Positions 1 through 38,849 of a DNA stretch of 64,000 nucleotides are shown piece by piece (position 1 is the stretch's first letter; each line of letters opens with the position of its first letter). Location of the stretch: contig JAQGDQ010000087.1 in the NCBI GenBank assembly GCA_030141605.1, positions 434,001 to 498,000 on the forward strand, written 5' to 3'. The translations under genes and the position numbers were made by a program. The stretch comes from Tubiluchus corallicola (lineage: Eukaryota; Priapulida; Priapulimorpha; Priapulimorphida; Tubiluchidae). The notes below the pieces were generated by a model that saw nothing but the letters and a program-made list of their open reading frames with translations, was not told where the DNA came from and did no database searches.

Positions 1-116
1 CAAGTGTACTAATTGTTTTGAGAATTATGTGTGATGTTACTGACCTTGTATTCCATTATATTGAGGTATTCCTAATTATAACTATAAAATAGTTAAACTT
101 TTTGGCGAAATTCACT

Positions 117-664
117 TTAAAGGAAAAATTCGTACCATACGCCATTTTGAAGTATGACAAGACGTATATATTTTATGATCTACAGTATAAGAATGCCAAA
201 GCATTTCTTCTAATTAAATAATAAATTTAAATTTTAATTAATGTCATCGACATTAACTAGAGATGACATCACCGCTGAACACAATTTTCAACAGCACTTA
301 CCTTCGGTGAGCATGTTGCGCCTGTTTGGGAAAGCAAAAATTGAACTACAGTGCTACTGTACAACATTCAGTGTGATATACAAAAAAGTTTAAAACTGAT
401 ATTTCAAGTTTGCCTTGTATGATTTTGAATTTGTGAACGTGTGCACTACATCACAAATGAACACTTCTGAACTGAGAGGTACAACATCTGCTTTTCTTTC
501 AACTCGTTTCCGAGATACAAGCGCTAGTGCCTGTTTCAAACATAGAACTGAAAACAGTAGCGCATGCGTATTGTTTCCAAAACTGTCTACATTGGCACAT
601 TTGATAAAATATTATTACTGTACTTACATGTGTAGAAACTAGTAATTACAATTTTTTATTTTAA
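117..664. mobile_element. TTAA-flanked MITE, copy 1 (diverged)
   Basis: The left end is TTAA followed by AGGAAAAATTCG. The interior matches the copies at 3753, 44364 and 46750: a segment near 190-220 with 'attaaataat', a segment near 280-300 with 'ttttcaacagca', a segment near 340-380 with 'gtgctactgtac', and 'ctgaactgagagg' near 465-480. The right end is degenerate and is placed at a TTAA at 661-664 with low certainty. No transposase is encoded, so this is a non-autonomous element. The 75-aa ORF inside it is not a gene. Confidence 0.6.
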
Positions 665-1814
665 CAAACAATAAACACCAGGGAAATATTAAGCACACGA
701 AATTAGCTGGAATTAACAGTTCTGTTGTGAATGTTCATCGTTTTGTTTGCATTGTAATCAATCAACTTATTAAGACACTGGCAGCTTGCTGACCTCTTGT
801 TATTAGCTTATTAAATTACCTGTAACAGTGCCTGGATATGGACCCGCATGTTTGCCTGCTAAATTAACAAGCGGTTGTATAAGAAGCCTGTGTATAATTG
901 CATGATGCGTTACAGCTAGGCAAGTATGAAGTAGCTTGTAAAATGTAAATTTCTATAACCCGTATCTCCGCCATAGAATTTATAAATCATGCAGATGAGT
1001 CAGAAAATAGCAGCACCACATATGATGCGTGCTGGTAAAAATTTAATTAATTATGCTTATTATATGATATTTGAATTCATATCTGACTCGAAATCATTTT
1101 ATCTTCATTACAGTAAAAGCAATCCTTTGCATTTGAAAAACTGAAAACGTTTAAATACAACGTAAAAAATCTCGTCATTTTTAATTGAAACTGTTTCGGA
1201 GCTGGCAGAGCTTTATTTAATGTGTTTGAATTTACAATGGTATTTGCACTGTCAATTATAATACACTTTAAACGTGGTGGGCAAACAAAATTTAATTTAC
1301 TGTGCAAATTTGGGATAGATTCGTATTTTGGTAACACACTGATTATCAAATACGTCATCACACAAATAATTTAGTTGGCTTGCTTAGAGTGCTTAGATTA
1401 GCTTGTTGTGTATGGTGGTAAAATAGCTGTAAGTTTGAAGATAACACTGTTTGAAAATTTTGCGAAAGTCACGCAAAATAATTTTCTCATAATTAAAATT
1501 ACATTGTGCTGATATAGTTATCATAATCAATAATGCGCGCTCATTCCGCAATGTTGTTTCTCTGCTTTACCCCTTCAAGGGTTCTGCACTTGTGTGGCAT
1601 ATCATTAATCTATAAAGCTAAATAGGCTTTAATTTAGGCCAAATAAACATCAGCTGGACATGAAATAAGCTACTGGACCATTACTGATGTATTCTTGGTC
1701 TCTTAAGGTAAGGAGTATAACTTTATTGAAAACAGAGGATGGCTTCCTCGGTGATCCTTGTTCGAAAAAAATACCAGTAGTGACAATTGAATGATCAAAT
1801 CGGGACGTTTTGCA
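665..1814. other. No gene recognised
   Basis: AT-rich DNA with no exon-like conserved peptide and no clear repeat. The 94-aa minus-strand ORF at 1077-1361 has no recognisable similarity or splice context. Confidence 0.4.
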
Positions 1815-2102
1815 TTGGACGCTTGCTAAATTGACTGTCTTGTCGACATGTTGGACGCTTGCTAAATTGACTGTCTTGTCGACATGTTGGACGCTTGCTA
1901 AATTGACTGTCTTGTCGACATGTTGGACGCTTGCTAAATTGACTGTCTTGTCGACATGTTGGACGCTTGCTGAATTGACTGTCTTGTCGACATGTTGGAC
2001 GCTTGCTGAATTGACTGTCTTGTCGACATGTTGGACGCTTGCTAAATTGACTGTCTTGTCGACATGTTGGACGCTTGCTAAATTGACTGTCCTGTCGACA
2101 TG
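1815..2102. repeat. 36-bp minisatellite, 8 copies
   Basis: Eight head-to-tail copies of a 36-bp unit (ttggacgcttgctaaattga followed by ctgtcttgtcgacatg) differ at only a few bases, such as ctaaatt/ctgaatt and cttgtc/cctgtc. Each unit contains GTCGAC. Because 36 is divisible by three, the array reads as an open 12-residue repeat on the plus strand. The near-identity of the units points to recent expansion; coding is not supported. Confidence 0.95.
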
Positions 2103-2340
2103 TTACAATTCACTTGGTGCAGTCTTACTGATCGATGGTTGAACTAATTTAGTTGTACAATTGTAGTAGCTGAAATTACGGTTTTTTACCTGAAGCAAAA
2201 TGACTTCAAAATTGATAGTGTAGTTTATATTGTTCCAGAAAATTTTATTTGTCATAGTATTTACCAGATATCTTGGAACTTTCGTACCATTACACAATAC
2301 TCGGGTCATAATTATATGCGTGGTCCTTCAAATTTTAGTA

Positions 2341-2436
2341 AAGTTTACCTGACTAAAATCACGCATGTGCATAAGTTTACCTGACTTAAATCACCCATGT
2401 GCATAAGTTTACCTGACTAAAATCACGCGTGTGCGT
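2341..2436. repeat. 32-bp tandem repeat, 3 copies
   Basis: Three adjacent 32-bp units start with 'aagtttacctgact' and end with 'tgtgcat' or 'tgtgcgt'. No coding meaning was seen. Confidence 0.9.
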
Positions 2437-2860
2437 CATTCACCTGCAGCTCAATCATTTTTTTTAACGTTTCAATGAACACTGTTGCATTTGTATCTTT
2501 GTCATGAGAACTTTCTTTGATTAATCGTACGTAATGACTGCCATCGTAAAGACAGTAGCTTCGTGTATACTTGTCCAACTACAAATGTGCGTGTGGTCAT
2601 ACCACTCAAGTCAATTCCAGTCTTTAGAAAGCTGTGGGCAAAAACGAACTAGATTAGCAGCCATGTAACAGCAGCCGTCATGCAGCTAGAATTGCTTGAT
2701 TCGTGATGGGCAAACTAAATAGCCGCTTGAAACGCAATTGTACCAATACACTAGAGAATTGCTGTTTACAAGTATCTCATTTCAAGTGGCTATTAGTGCT
2801 ATCTGGTGCTCCATTGTAATTTCGTAGTGGATTTTACGAAATTTCTATTAACTGTGCATC

Positions 2861-3267
2861 AGGGTTGCCACGGTCATAGAAAATCCTTGAAAATGCAGGC
2901 TATCCTGGAAAGTCATGGAAAAGTCAGGGAAAAAGATAATTTGGCAAGAAGACTTGGAAAATGATGAAAATGGGGGAAAAGTCAGGAAAATTGAAAAGGG
3001 TTACAAAAATAATCACCCTGAACCGATAATTTTCTAAACAAGTAAAATTTTGCTATGGCAGGCTCCAGGTTTCGATTTCTCTTCTAAAAATAATGATTGG
3101 CCGAGACATATATCAGTATATGTATGGATGTCCATACACATAAATGTTTGAATATGTATAATGGTAATGCAATATCTGCTTATCTTGGTAATGGAAAATC
3201 AATATTTGGTTAGCGAAAAGTCATGGAAAAGTCAGGGAATTTTCTTTTTAAAATTCTGTGGGAACCA
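2861..3267. mobile_element. Dispersed repeat rich in 'tcatggaaaagtcaggg'
   Basis: The block begins 'gggttgccacggtcatagaa' and is rich in variants of 'gtcatggaaaagtcaggga', which recur at 2914 and 3220 near the two ends. This composition resembles short non-autonomous repeats seen in many animal genomes. Boundaries are approximate and no target duplication was resolved. Confidence 0.45.
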
Positions 3268-3752
3268 TGTATGCTGTATTGCATTGCTCTACCCTGCTTT
3301 GCCCTAATACTCCTGGTTTTCTGCCCGTTTTTAACAAGTTGTTTAGCGACCTTACGACTTACGAGTATTGGTTAGGCAGTATTTTTAGACACTTTGCATT
3401 GAACATGGGAACAAATTTTTTTCTAGAAATTGAACAAATTTTATATCTTTGGACATTTGAGGAGTGGTACCTTGTGTGAGCAATATTATCCATTTTGAAT
3501 TAAGTACAAACTACAAACATACGATTAAAACGGGACATAAATTAAAGCAATCCGTGTAACGATTTATTAAAATTGGGGTGAATAGCTTCTCGGAGAAATG
3601 CAGTTATGTTTTGTGCAAATACCTCAAGATGCTCTTCAGGACAGTAGTCAACATAGATTAACACAGATTTTAATAAATTGTTACCATAATGTACTATATT
3701 CATATTTAATGAGCAACTATAGTGTATGTTGAAATTTTAGCTACTTTAGAGC

Positions 3753-4453
3753 CTAAAGGAAGACAGGATGATTAAACATATACTACCCCATTTTCAAGTC
3801 CGACAAAAAAGTATACATTCTAATGCTGCAAAAGCGTTTCTGATAGTTAAATAATAGATAAAAACTTATCACCATTAATACTGCAAAAGCGTTTCTGATA
3901 GTTAAATAATAGATAAAAACTTATCACCAATAATACTGAAAAAGCGTTTCTGATAATTAAATAATAGAATTAACGAGCCCAACTATTGATGACATAGCAA
4001 ACTAACACAATCTTCAACAGCAAAAATATTCCACGAGCTTGTTGCACGTGTATGGGAAACAGAAAATTCAAGTACAGTGCTACTGTAAGCGATTCAGTGT
4101 GTTGTACTAAAACTTTGCAAGTTTTAAGATAAAATTTCAAATTTACCACTGTGATCATTCATGAGCTATCGAACGTGTATAGTTCGTCACAAACTAGCAC
4201 ATCTGAACTGAGAGGTACTGCACCTGTTTTTTGTGCAATGTGTTTCCGAAATGCGGTGGGTGTCCGTCTAACTAGCGAATGCCGAAATTTGTGTAACAGC
4301 GAAGAACGAGTGGCACGAACGCGAAATTGCGTTTGGGTGGTAATAATTCTTTCTCCCGTCGTTTTTGGAAAAATAGTATGTTTCGTTTCAATATTTTAAA
4401 GAGTAGATTTTGTTTTGACCTACAGTTTAAGATTGCGTTCGATTTTGCTGTAA
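3753..4453. mobile_element. TTAA-flanked MITE, copy 2
   Basis: Left end CTAA then AGGAAGACAGG; right end 'gattttgct' followed by GTAA. These are decayed versions of the TTAA plus AGGAAAACCGG ends seen in copy 3. The interior shares 'aagcgtttctgatagttaaa' and 'ctgaactgagaggta' with the other copies. Within it, 3820-3968 is a ~55-bp unit repeated about 2.5 times, specific to this copy. There is no transposase. Confidence 0.75.
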
Positions 4454-7400
4454 ATGACATATTGTAGATGAAAAAGTTTTCAAATGCTATCATCGTCATA
4501 TCCCCATTCTCTTTTCTCTTCTCCTTACAAAACGTTATTCATTCAGTATGAATTGTTCCCAAGACGTTATTGCAACATCTCCCATGAATTTCTAAACTGT
4601 TGCCATTAATAATAGTTTGTCTGTTTTACTAGCTTGCGAGACGAGCACTTGTCGGGTGTAATATCGGCTGTAAGTTAATTCAAGTAAGGCTGCTGATTCT
4701 TGTGGCAAATCCAATTTAATCCGATCTATAGAGACTGATCCATTTTCTATTACTGGACGAGAAACATACGGCTGATCTATGATTTCCTATTCAGTAGCAT
4801 GTGTGCCGACGCCATACAAATTTCGCTGAGTGCAGCATGGCTGGTGATGACTTTTCAAATTAGATCAGACCGACTGGTATTAAATTTATTGGAAATCGCA
4901 TTGAAATTTAGTATTTATTCTACTGGCTTTCCCATTGCTTGTAGACATCATTACTGAAGTTGCAGTGTTTGTCACCTGTCCGTGAACTCCATCTAGCTGC
5001 AGCAATATTATTAAATAACCGGCATTTGGTAATAGTATGCGTGCATGCAATGTAGTGATAACCTTTAAAACCCAGTTACCTACTGCGCTCAGACAAGCGC
5101 TAATGCTCTCCATTTCCTTCCTAGTGGATCAGGTAGCTCTTATGGAGCTACATCCTATGTGTCCTGAAAGTGTAGTTGTTTGGGCTTCCCTCTGGTCATC
5201 TGGTGCATATATTTCATCGTCAGCATTGTCGACTCGTCATCGTCATCATTAGATGAGAAAGTAGTTACGTAGTCACAATGCGTGCTTAGCGACTGAAGTT
5301 AAGCAACGTGGACCTGGTCAGTAAATTGATGGATGTTCACGTGGAAAACTGCTTCTGGTTAGTTTCGTCTATTATACTGCCTCATTAGAGAGGATGTACA
5401 GGAACGTTGCTAAGACACCTCTGATGATTTTATTGGTATTATTTTGATGTTACCATTGCACTTATGTATTTTCACCAGATTTAATTATCACGTTGATTAT
5501 CACATTTCCTCCTGGTCTAACATTAATTGAGCAAGTTTGAAACTATGTAACGGTTACGTCTAGCTAATTAATGCAAAGTACTTCACCATTACAAACGTTT
5601 GTATGGCTGCCTTGAGCCTATTTTAACGAGAAATCTAATTCTATATTTGTTCGAAGGGAGTTGGAGATCAAACACTGCTGCCGCTAATGGACGGATTTTG
5701 CAATGGAAATTTAAACCAACTTGTCTCTTCTTGTTGGCTTTCAACTTCTCCGTGGATTTCATATCATATTTGTGTAACTCTAGCTGTTTTTTCAACTGTG
5801 AGATATTTTATTGCACACAACGTGAAAGGAGAGAAATGACGCCTTTTGCTGTCAGAGATAGATGTAATAAAAGTATTGAACCGGGTATTACTGAATACTG
5901 TTAATAGTTGAAATGTTTGCTCTACCCCTGACCACCTCTTTTACAAAGGAAGTATAGTACAGCTGAGTAAGTTCATGTTATGGTGGATGAGTTCATTGTT
6001 GTTACAAAGTCATGTTTTAGACATTTTCAGTGAAAGATGATCTGCAAAATTTAAAGATGAAGGGTGCTTGTAAAATACATGAATACCTCCTCAGCTGTGA
6101 CAGTCATGTTCTTGCATCATTGTAGTTTGCACAATTTCAATTCCCTTGGTTTTTGCTTTTTGGATTTTCAGAAAAAACTTAGTTTCATTTATACTTTTAT
6201 CATCATTGTGAGTGTCAAAATAGTTCATGATTGTCTGTACATGTTATAATTATGATATTTCTTGTCTGTTAAATCTTCATTGCTATGATTATCAAAGCAA
6301 CGTTTATCTATTGTTTCCGTATCTTCCTAGTACTTTTATCATTGTCATTGTTATTGATTCTTTACTTATATTGTAACTGGGACAGTGTTTTTGTTTATTT
6401 GTTTCTTTATCAAATTGTATCTGTGTTTCAATCAAATTATGTCTGTAGTTTCACCGCCATCATGATAATCCAAACTTATTTATTGCTAGAGCTTCTTAAT
6501 AATTATCCAAACAATGCTTGCTATTGTTTCGTTTTCGTCATGGTCATACAAACAGTAATTCTCTATTGCTTCATCATCATTATATGGACAATGCTTGCTA
6601 TTGTTTTGTCATCACAATGAGCAACAAGGCTTTGTTTTTCTATTAGGATATCTTGTCTGAACAGAATTTTCCGCAGAACCGTCATTGGTTAAATATTTCG
6701 CTTTTTATCATCCATGCAGTCATTACGTCTGACAAACATAATCAAAGATAATCACCATCTCTTCAGTCACTTTCGTTGGCCGTAATTTAATATGTCTTCG
6801 CTGACGCCACATATTGCTTTGTGTTGTTGACACAGTCTAGACAAAGCACGTCAGTTTGTCAAAATAGTGTTATAGGCAATTATTATACAGAGAAAGCAAT
6901 TCTATGCTGTTATGCCTAAAGACGTGATTTTGGTAGAATTATCTGTGTTGTTCTGTTAATTAGTAAGCGGAAAATACAATGCTATCATGACAGTTATTTT
7001 AAGCTTCAAGGAGATTTTCTGGTCGAGAACAATTTTCATTAGATACTAGCTTGCAAACGTACTATTTTTATTTTGTTTTATCTGTGAGATTACACACAAC
7101 ATGCTGTTAAAATTTATGTGCAATTCAGTCCTTTTTAGATTTGGCGTTAAGTGCGTAACTGAGTATTTTATAGTTTTGACAGCACTATACATGCCTGTCA
7201 GCACCGTTTATAAAGGTTAGATAACAACTGCAGAAGAGTTGATTCAATTCAAGAAACAAAAATGCCCAAATTCATAGTACACTACATAAGACAAAATGAG
7301 AAATATCACAATACTTAAAACTGTTTAAGAGACAGTACCATTTAAAAACATAATGATATTCAAAATTCATGTAAGATTTTAAAACACCTGTTAAAAAGAT

Positions 7401-8723
7401 ATGTTTTGGATATACGTACTCTTTACAATTATTTCATAATGCTGACATCTTGACCATTGTTACACATCATTTATTTATTTATTTCATTTTAAAAACTGTC
7501 TAATATTAGGAATAATTCTATGAGGACATGATGACCGTGCATAAAACAAGATCTCGCCAAGCACAACTTTTTCGCGTTTTTGTGGCTTAAGTGCTTTTAT
7601 CGTGCAGTTAGTTGTTTTGATGGCAGAAGAATTATATAGTTCTTTCGTAACACGTTGGTGATGTAATTGCTGATCTAATCACGTGCTATTAAACTGAATG
7701 GACTACTCTAAATGTAAATGTAATCATTCGAGCAATATTGCGGCGCCGCGTTGAATTTAAAAACGGCTTTAGAGCATCTTGAGACGAAGGCTACACTAAA
7801 GCCATTGCTCCAGAAGCCCGAGCAGTTTTTAATAAAACGCGCGCTGTGCAAAAACTTGCTCTATTGTGGCTCTCCAGTTAATCAAACATTCTAAACTTGA
7901 GCACCAGTCAAGAAGAAGCCATTTAGTTTGGATAAAGAGAGATAAAGTTTACTCAAAAAATTATATTCAACAATTGACTGTAAAAACACATGTTAGGTCA
8001 CCTTAATCAAGGTCGCCGTTGATAATCAAAAGGTACAAATGTTAAAACTGGACCCTTGGAAAGAAATAAATTAAAAAGAGTGGTGCTCTACAGAGCACAG
8101 ACATCTGTCAAGACCGAAGGGTCCCTAAATAATCAGATACACGCGAGAATTTAATGGGTATTTTTTGTGGTGACCAGTAATAAGTCACAGTTTTGGCTAG
8201 AAAAAAATTCAGCTACTCAAACCAAAATATTCAACTCAGTCACAATTTATTCAAGTACCATAAACTATTTGTTTAAGTACCATAAAGTAATAAAATAAAA
8301 AATATTTTGAATAAGTTATTAACTGGTAATACATGACTTGTACATATTGATAATGCTGTTTTTATATGAGGGGTAGTGTTAGTGTTATTTATTTTTTGCA
8401 GTGACTTTTTTACCTGTGACAATAACTTAGATTCATTTTTTCACTTCACACCCTCCTCTCCCCCACAAAGTTTCATAGAAACTGATTATGCTGCTAACTA
8501 ATAGACAAACAAGCAACGCGTAAAACGTAATCGCTGTGATAGAGGTATCAAAATAATGAAATTTAAAACTATTAAGTACAGTGCATATTGACATAGAAAT
8601 TATGTGTAAAAAAGTATGGGTACTATAATTAGTTCTCTTTTTTGGTATTGAATGCATATCAGAATTTGAAGAATTTCCATTAAGAATTAACTGTGCAGTT
8701 TTTAAGTTGAGTTGTACTTCTAG
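4454..8723. other. Upstream region, no gene recognised
   Basis: This stretch should hold or flank the 5' part of the Tubby gene, but I found no exon matching a Tubby/TULP N-terminus. 6064-6620 is low-complexity T/A-rich sequence with recurring 'tcatcattat' and 'gcttgctattgttt' phrases; it yields a hydrophobic but meaningless ORF. A 5S-like fragment is listed separately. The rest is unremarkable AT-rich DNA. Confidence 0.4.
5281..5360 (+). pseudogene. 5S rRNA-derived fragment (SINE3-like or 5S pseudogene)
   Basis: The segment 'gaagttaagcaacgtgg', then 'acctggtcagta' and 'ttgatggatgttcac', follows the order and spacing of the internal control region of eukaryotic 5S rRNA (box A, intermediate element, box C). 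Substitutions and lost flanks show it is not an intact 5S gene. It may be the head of a 5S-derived SINE or a dispersed pseudogene. Confidence 0.7.
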
Positions 8724-34326
<25,603 letters not shown>

Positions 34327-36241
34327 AAAGAATTTCATGAAGAGCTATCGGTGTAGCTTGGAACCTTGGTCATTGAACATTGATGTCTCATTTTTTGCTA
34401 GTCATTGGCTTCTGTGTTTTATTTCACATAAAATTTAAGTGTATTAAGCCACAAATAACTTAATAGACTCTTTGTTTATTTTATGATTGTTTTTGTTTAT
34501 TTCCAGTTTCTGATGGTGGATTATCGTAGTTTAACTAATACATTGACAGGTCAATTATTCGTATTTCTTCAACCTCCAGATGTAGTTTTCCATATGCATT
34601 CTTAAAAAATGCAATTCACTCAAATTACTATGACATGATGTGCGGGGAGAAATGGTATAATTTGCTATGATGTAACAATGCCCGCGATGCAATGGAATGT
34701 TTTAGCTTTCACAATAGAGTATTGTGACCATGTACCAATAAATATGCAAGTTGATAAATAACGCCATCCGTCGATAGTGATTTTTGGAAACCCTATCACG
34801 TTGCTTCGTATACCACAAGTATATAGTAATGTATGGTAGTTATTACTATGCATACCATAATATACGCTGCTTTTTTAATTAAGTTGGTTGCTGCATGTTA
34901 GTTGTCAATCTCAGGTGTGAACTAATTATTAAAGATATAATTCTAATTAATCTGTCTGGTTATTGAACATTTTTTAAAGCAGTTTAACAGTGAATTCTAC
35001 ACAGTCTCGTAGCGTGAAAAATTATTAAACGAAACTGTATTAGATGCAGATGCATATTTATATGTGTGTGTGTTGAGCACAATAGTCTTGGACGGCTTGC
35101 AGCTCTTTTATTACTTCGCCTCCCCCATTTACCACCCTGATTCTAAACAATGTTCTTTTGTTTCAAGCTGCTTGATCATGGTAAGCACATTTTTGTGCCG
35201 TGGAATCATTTGATGCAGAGCAAATGCTATGCATGATAAATGCTCATTTAATCTAGTCGTAGAGAAACTGACTTTAATATAAGCCTCCTTCACTGTCTTT
35301 TGGAATTTGTGTCATTCCTTGGACCAATTAAGATTTTTTACATTATTATTTCAAAGTCCAGTCTAATTTTAATTGTCATTTATTGAAAAAGTGATTGTGT
35401 GAAAGAAATTTGCTCCGCATTCCACAAAACAAGAGATGAGGCGGCTTTTTGACGCTACGCATTTTCATCAAGAAATAACAACAAAATGGCATTTTAATTA
35501 TTCGACTTCATTAGCGCACTATTAGTAATGTTATTTTTACAGACTTTAGCGCTTTTTTTCTGTTACTTTAACTAATTTATTAGGCATTTTTCTGTTTTTA
35601 TTATGTTGTGATATTATGGTTGTGTTTTTAGCTAGAGTACTCACTCAATGCAAGATTATTTTGAGATATTTAACACAAAAATTCACCCTATTGTCTGCAA
35701 CCAGATTGTTATGTTACTATTGTTATTATTACTATTTTTACAGTAACTAATAATAGTTAGACATGTATTTTAAATCTTTTGCAATTATAAATTTTTATTG
35801 GAAACCGCACAATAGATTTCTTTAAATTGTTCGTTACACTGGGCTTGTTGCAGGATTTTTATTTTTAAGTGTCGTATCTCAACCGAAAATCTCTTTCATA
35901 TTATCAAAAGAGCAAATTTTTAACATAGATTTTCTTATCTTTTGAAACAAAGGTACTCCTGTCTCAATGATCAATATGAGTATGAAATTTGTTGAACCTA
36001 ATCTCTGCTGAATTTGTTTCTTCACCAGCTGTCAAGCTACTCGTATTTTGGGTAGATTGAAAATAATAATATGGTATGTTTTGTAATGTTTTCTTAGCGA
36101 TACAAAAATGCCTTGAGTATGTGTATATGAATCTGTTATGTATTCGATACATTTTATAACCGTCCTGCTAAACATAACGTATAGTTTCTTATAATGGATG
36201 TGAAGTAATGAATATGTATCTAACTATACCATGTAATGTAT

Positions 36242-36728
36242 TAGTACAGGCCCTTGTGTATGCCAGCTCGATTTTTGTGCCAAAATTATTTTTTGTTGCC
36301 AATTTTGTCAATATTGGGGTGCTGAATTCAAAAATGATAGGTGCTATTTTTTTTCACGAGCATCTTCGACTATTGTCTTGGTTTTCAAAATGACCGCCGC
36401 AATCATTTAATAGTTAAAATTGTCCTATTTTTGACATTTTCACCCCTATCACGTGATTTACCCACACCCACTTTTTGAACGTACTTAGTGCGCATTTACC
36501 ACCGCCATACATCCAGACTTGTGAAAAAATTGAACTTAGCTCAATACCTTTAGAGAAGTTGAGCAACAAGCTCAATTTTGTTAGTGGCTGCCATTTCGAA
36601 ATCCAAGATGGCAACTGAACATGCACATGAAAAAAATGGCGCCTGTCAGTTTTGACAAACTGGCTGCAAAAAAACACTAGCGCAAAAGCCGAGCTAGTCC
36701 CAAATTTCTGACGTAGCGCACTGTACTA
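36242..36728. mobile_element. Long-TIR MITE flanked by TA
   Basis: The left arm from TAGTACAGGCC and the right arm ending 'gcactgtacta' are inverted. Matching continues inward for about 140 bp per arm, including 'agctcg', 'tttttttgcagcc'-like and 'ccatcttgg'-like segments. The unpaired centre is short, so the element can fold into a long hairpin. The 87-aa minus ORF lies in an arm and is not a gene. Confidence 0.75.
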
Positions 36729-38849
36729 TATTGTCTATTTTTTTCAGTAAAAACAATGTGCTTTTAGAAAATTTGCTTAGCAAATCACTAAGATGGTATT
36801 TTGTCTGTAGCACCTAGTGATAGCTTTTCTATTTCTTCATATTTTCGTTTATGAAAATGATTACGATGTACCACAATCATCCATGCCTATGAAAAATGGT
36901 TTCTAGACACAAGCCGATGGGACCTCTATATTTTTTCTTGCCATGAGTTGGTGGTTGTAGAAAGTCTCTTTCAGTTTTACTCTGTTGTCTATGATCTGTT
37001 GTTATAACTTATTAGTCACTTTGCTGGAAAGGAACATCATTTTAAATACGTTTGCCAACATGAATTGTTTGTTTGATGGTCAGTAGTGTGCTTTTGACCT
37101 CTGTGAATGCCAAGAAAGACATATTCAACAAACTAATCCTAACCATGGGTATTTTTGGTACGTAAGCTGACCGAATTTGCTTGGGATGAAAAGAGAGGTT
37201 TTTAAAAAGAATAATTTTGTATCTAAAGGTGTTTTTGACTTTGTGGTAGTAGACCTCTTTGAGATTGAAGACTGAAGATACATTTGATATTTACCGTAAA
37301 AGGTCATTGTTGGAATGGTAGGATCGCATTATTGTACTGTTTACTGTTTAGGTTGTAAAGTGATCCAGGCATGAGTCTGAACGCTGTGTATGTCCAAACT
37401 TCTTAACTTGGTTATGTGGATCATTTTGTGATGTATAAACGTGTAATTCAAAAGTGTAAGTGTGTTTTAATCACCCTAGACTGTCTTTTAATAAAGGATC
37501 GTATTAAATGAGCTTAGAGAAGATTGTATATAAACAGAGGTGTTGATAGTTATGCATGCCTCATTTTGAGGCGTGGTGAGTGAAGGCATTGGTGATTGAT
37601 ATAATCCATAATCCAGAGATCCGGGTATTAGCATAAATGTTATTTGCCCCTTCCACTATACTGAGTTAGCTAAAACTGAAATTTTAAATATAGTGGCACC
37701 ACCACAGATAGAGGACGGTCATGCCATCAAAGCATTTTGCTCCCATTGATCGTACCTATTAAATAGTTTAGCTGTAACAGATTACATTAACTGACGCAAG
37801 CCATAAATTGTGTATACATCCGTCCATTTGCTTGTTGATTAATTTTCGTGTTGTATATTAATATGCTTGTTTATTTAATTAATTTGCTCGTGCTTGTCAG
37901 GGAAATTGTTTGGAAAAGTTTCAGCCAAAGATTTATCATAAATGTTGATTTGTGTTGTGATAATTGAAATTAATAGAGTAATCAGTAAGTGATAATTTGT
38001 AGTAATTGTTGCTCGCGTGTTGGGTTAATTGATTTTTCTCATGTTAATTTGGGATAAGTTATGCAACCAGCTGTTGTAGCTTTTCAAGTTAACCATAGTT
38101 TTTTGACATGCTGCTGTTAATTGATGTTGTTGCCATAATTCGCTATTACTCCACGTCACAACTTAAGAAAACCCTCAATGCCTTCTAACTAAATTACAGT
38201 AATACCAAAATCGAATTATCAGTCAGTGTTTTGGCCGACAGATTTTTTCGAGGTGCATTAAAAAGTCGATTTCTGTAAAATCAGCTATCAGTTCTAATGT
38301 ATTTGTAAGTCATAAAGTTACATAACAGAATTTATTTTACGAAAGTCAGGCACATTTTCGTGGACTTTATTACTTTTTTCTGTTCCACGAAGATTTTCCA
38401 CTTTCAAATAATGGCTGCGTGGTATGACAGAGTTTTGCCCACTTTTAGTAGTTTCAGTGATAATGCCAGCACATTAACTAAAATTTAACTTTTATTGCCA
38501 GATATCAGAATATTGTTATAGAAACGATGTCAACGTTTGCTATTTTGATTCTGATATAAAAATAACAACATAATTTAGACATTTACTTGTGTAAAGTATT
38601 AGAAAATAACATCATTCCTGCTATTATAATTTTGTTGTGTTATAAATGTGTATGTATGTATTAATAAACTGTGTATTCTGGATAAATTTGCTGATAAATT
38701 GATATTTTCTTTAACAGGTAAAAGCGTGGTCTACTTAATATATGATCCTTGTGGCAGGACTGATACTTGCTAATCAAGTATGAGACATTCAATCGGTATG
38801 TCTTCGCCCAGATTCGTAGGTGTTAAAAAGCTGGGGGCAATACGAAAGC

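Noticed and set aside
6285-6620. 111-aa hydrophobic plus ORF that looks like membrane segments
   Set aside because: T-rich low-complexity DNA gives Leu/Ile/Phe in any frame. It has no conserved motif.
1-8723. N-terminal Tubby exon
   Set aside because: Looked for a basic Gln/Lys-rich N-terminal motif beside a phase-1 donor. Candidates such as the donor at 1708 have in-frame stops.
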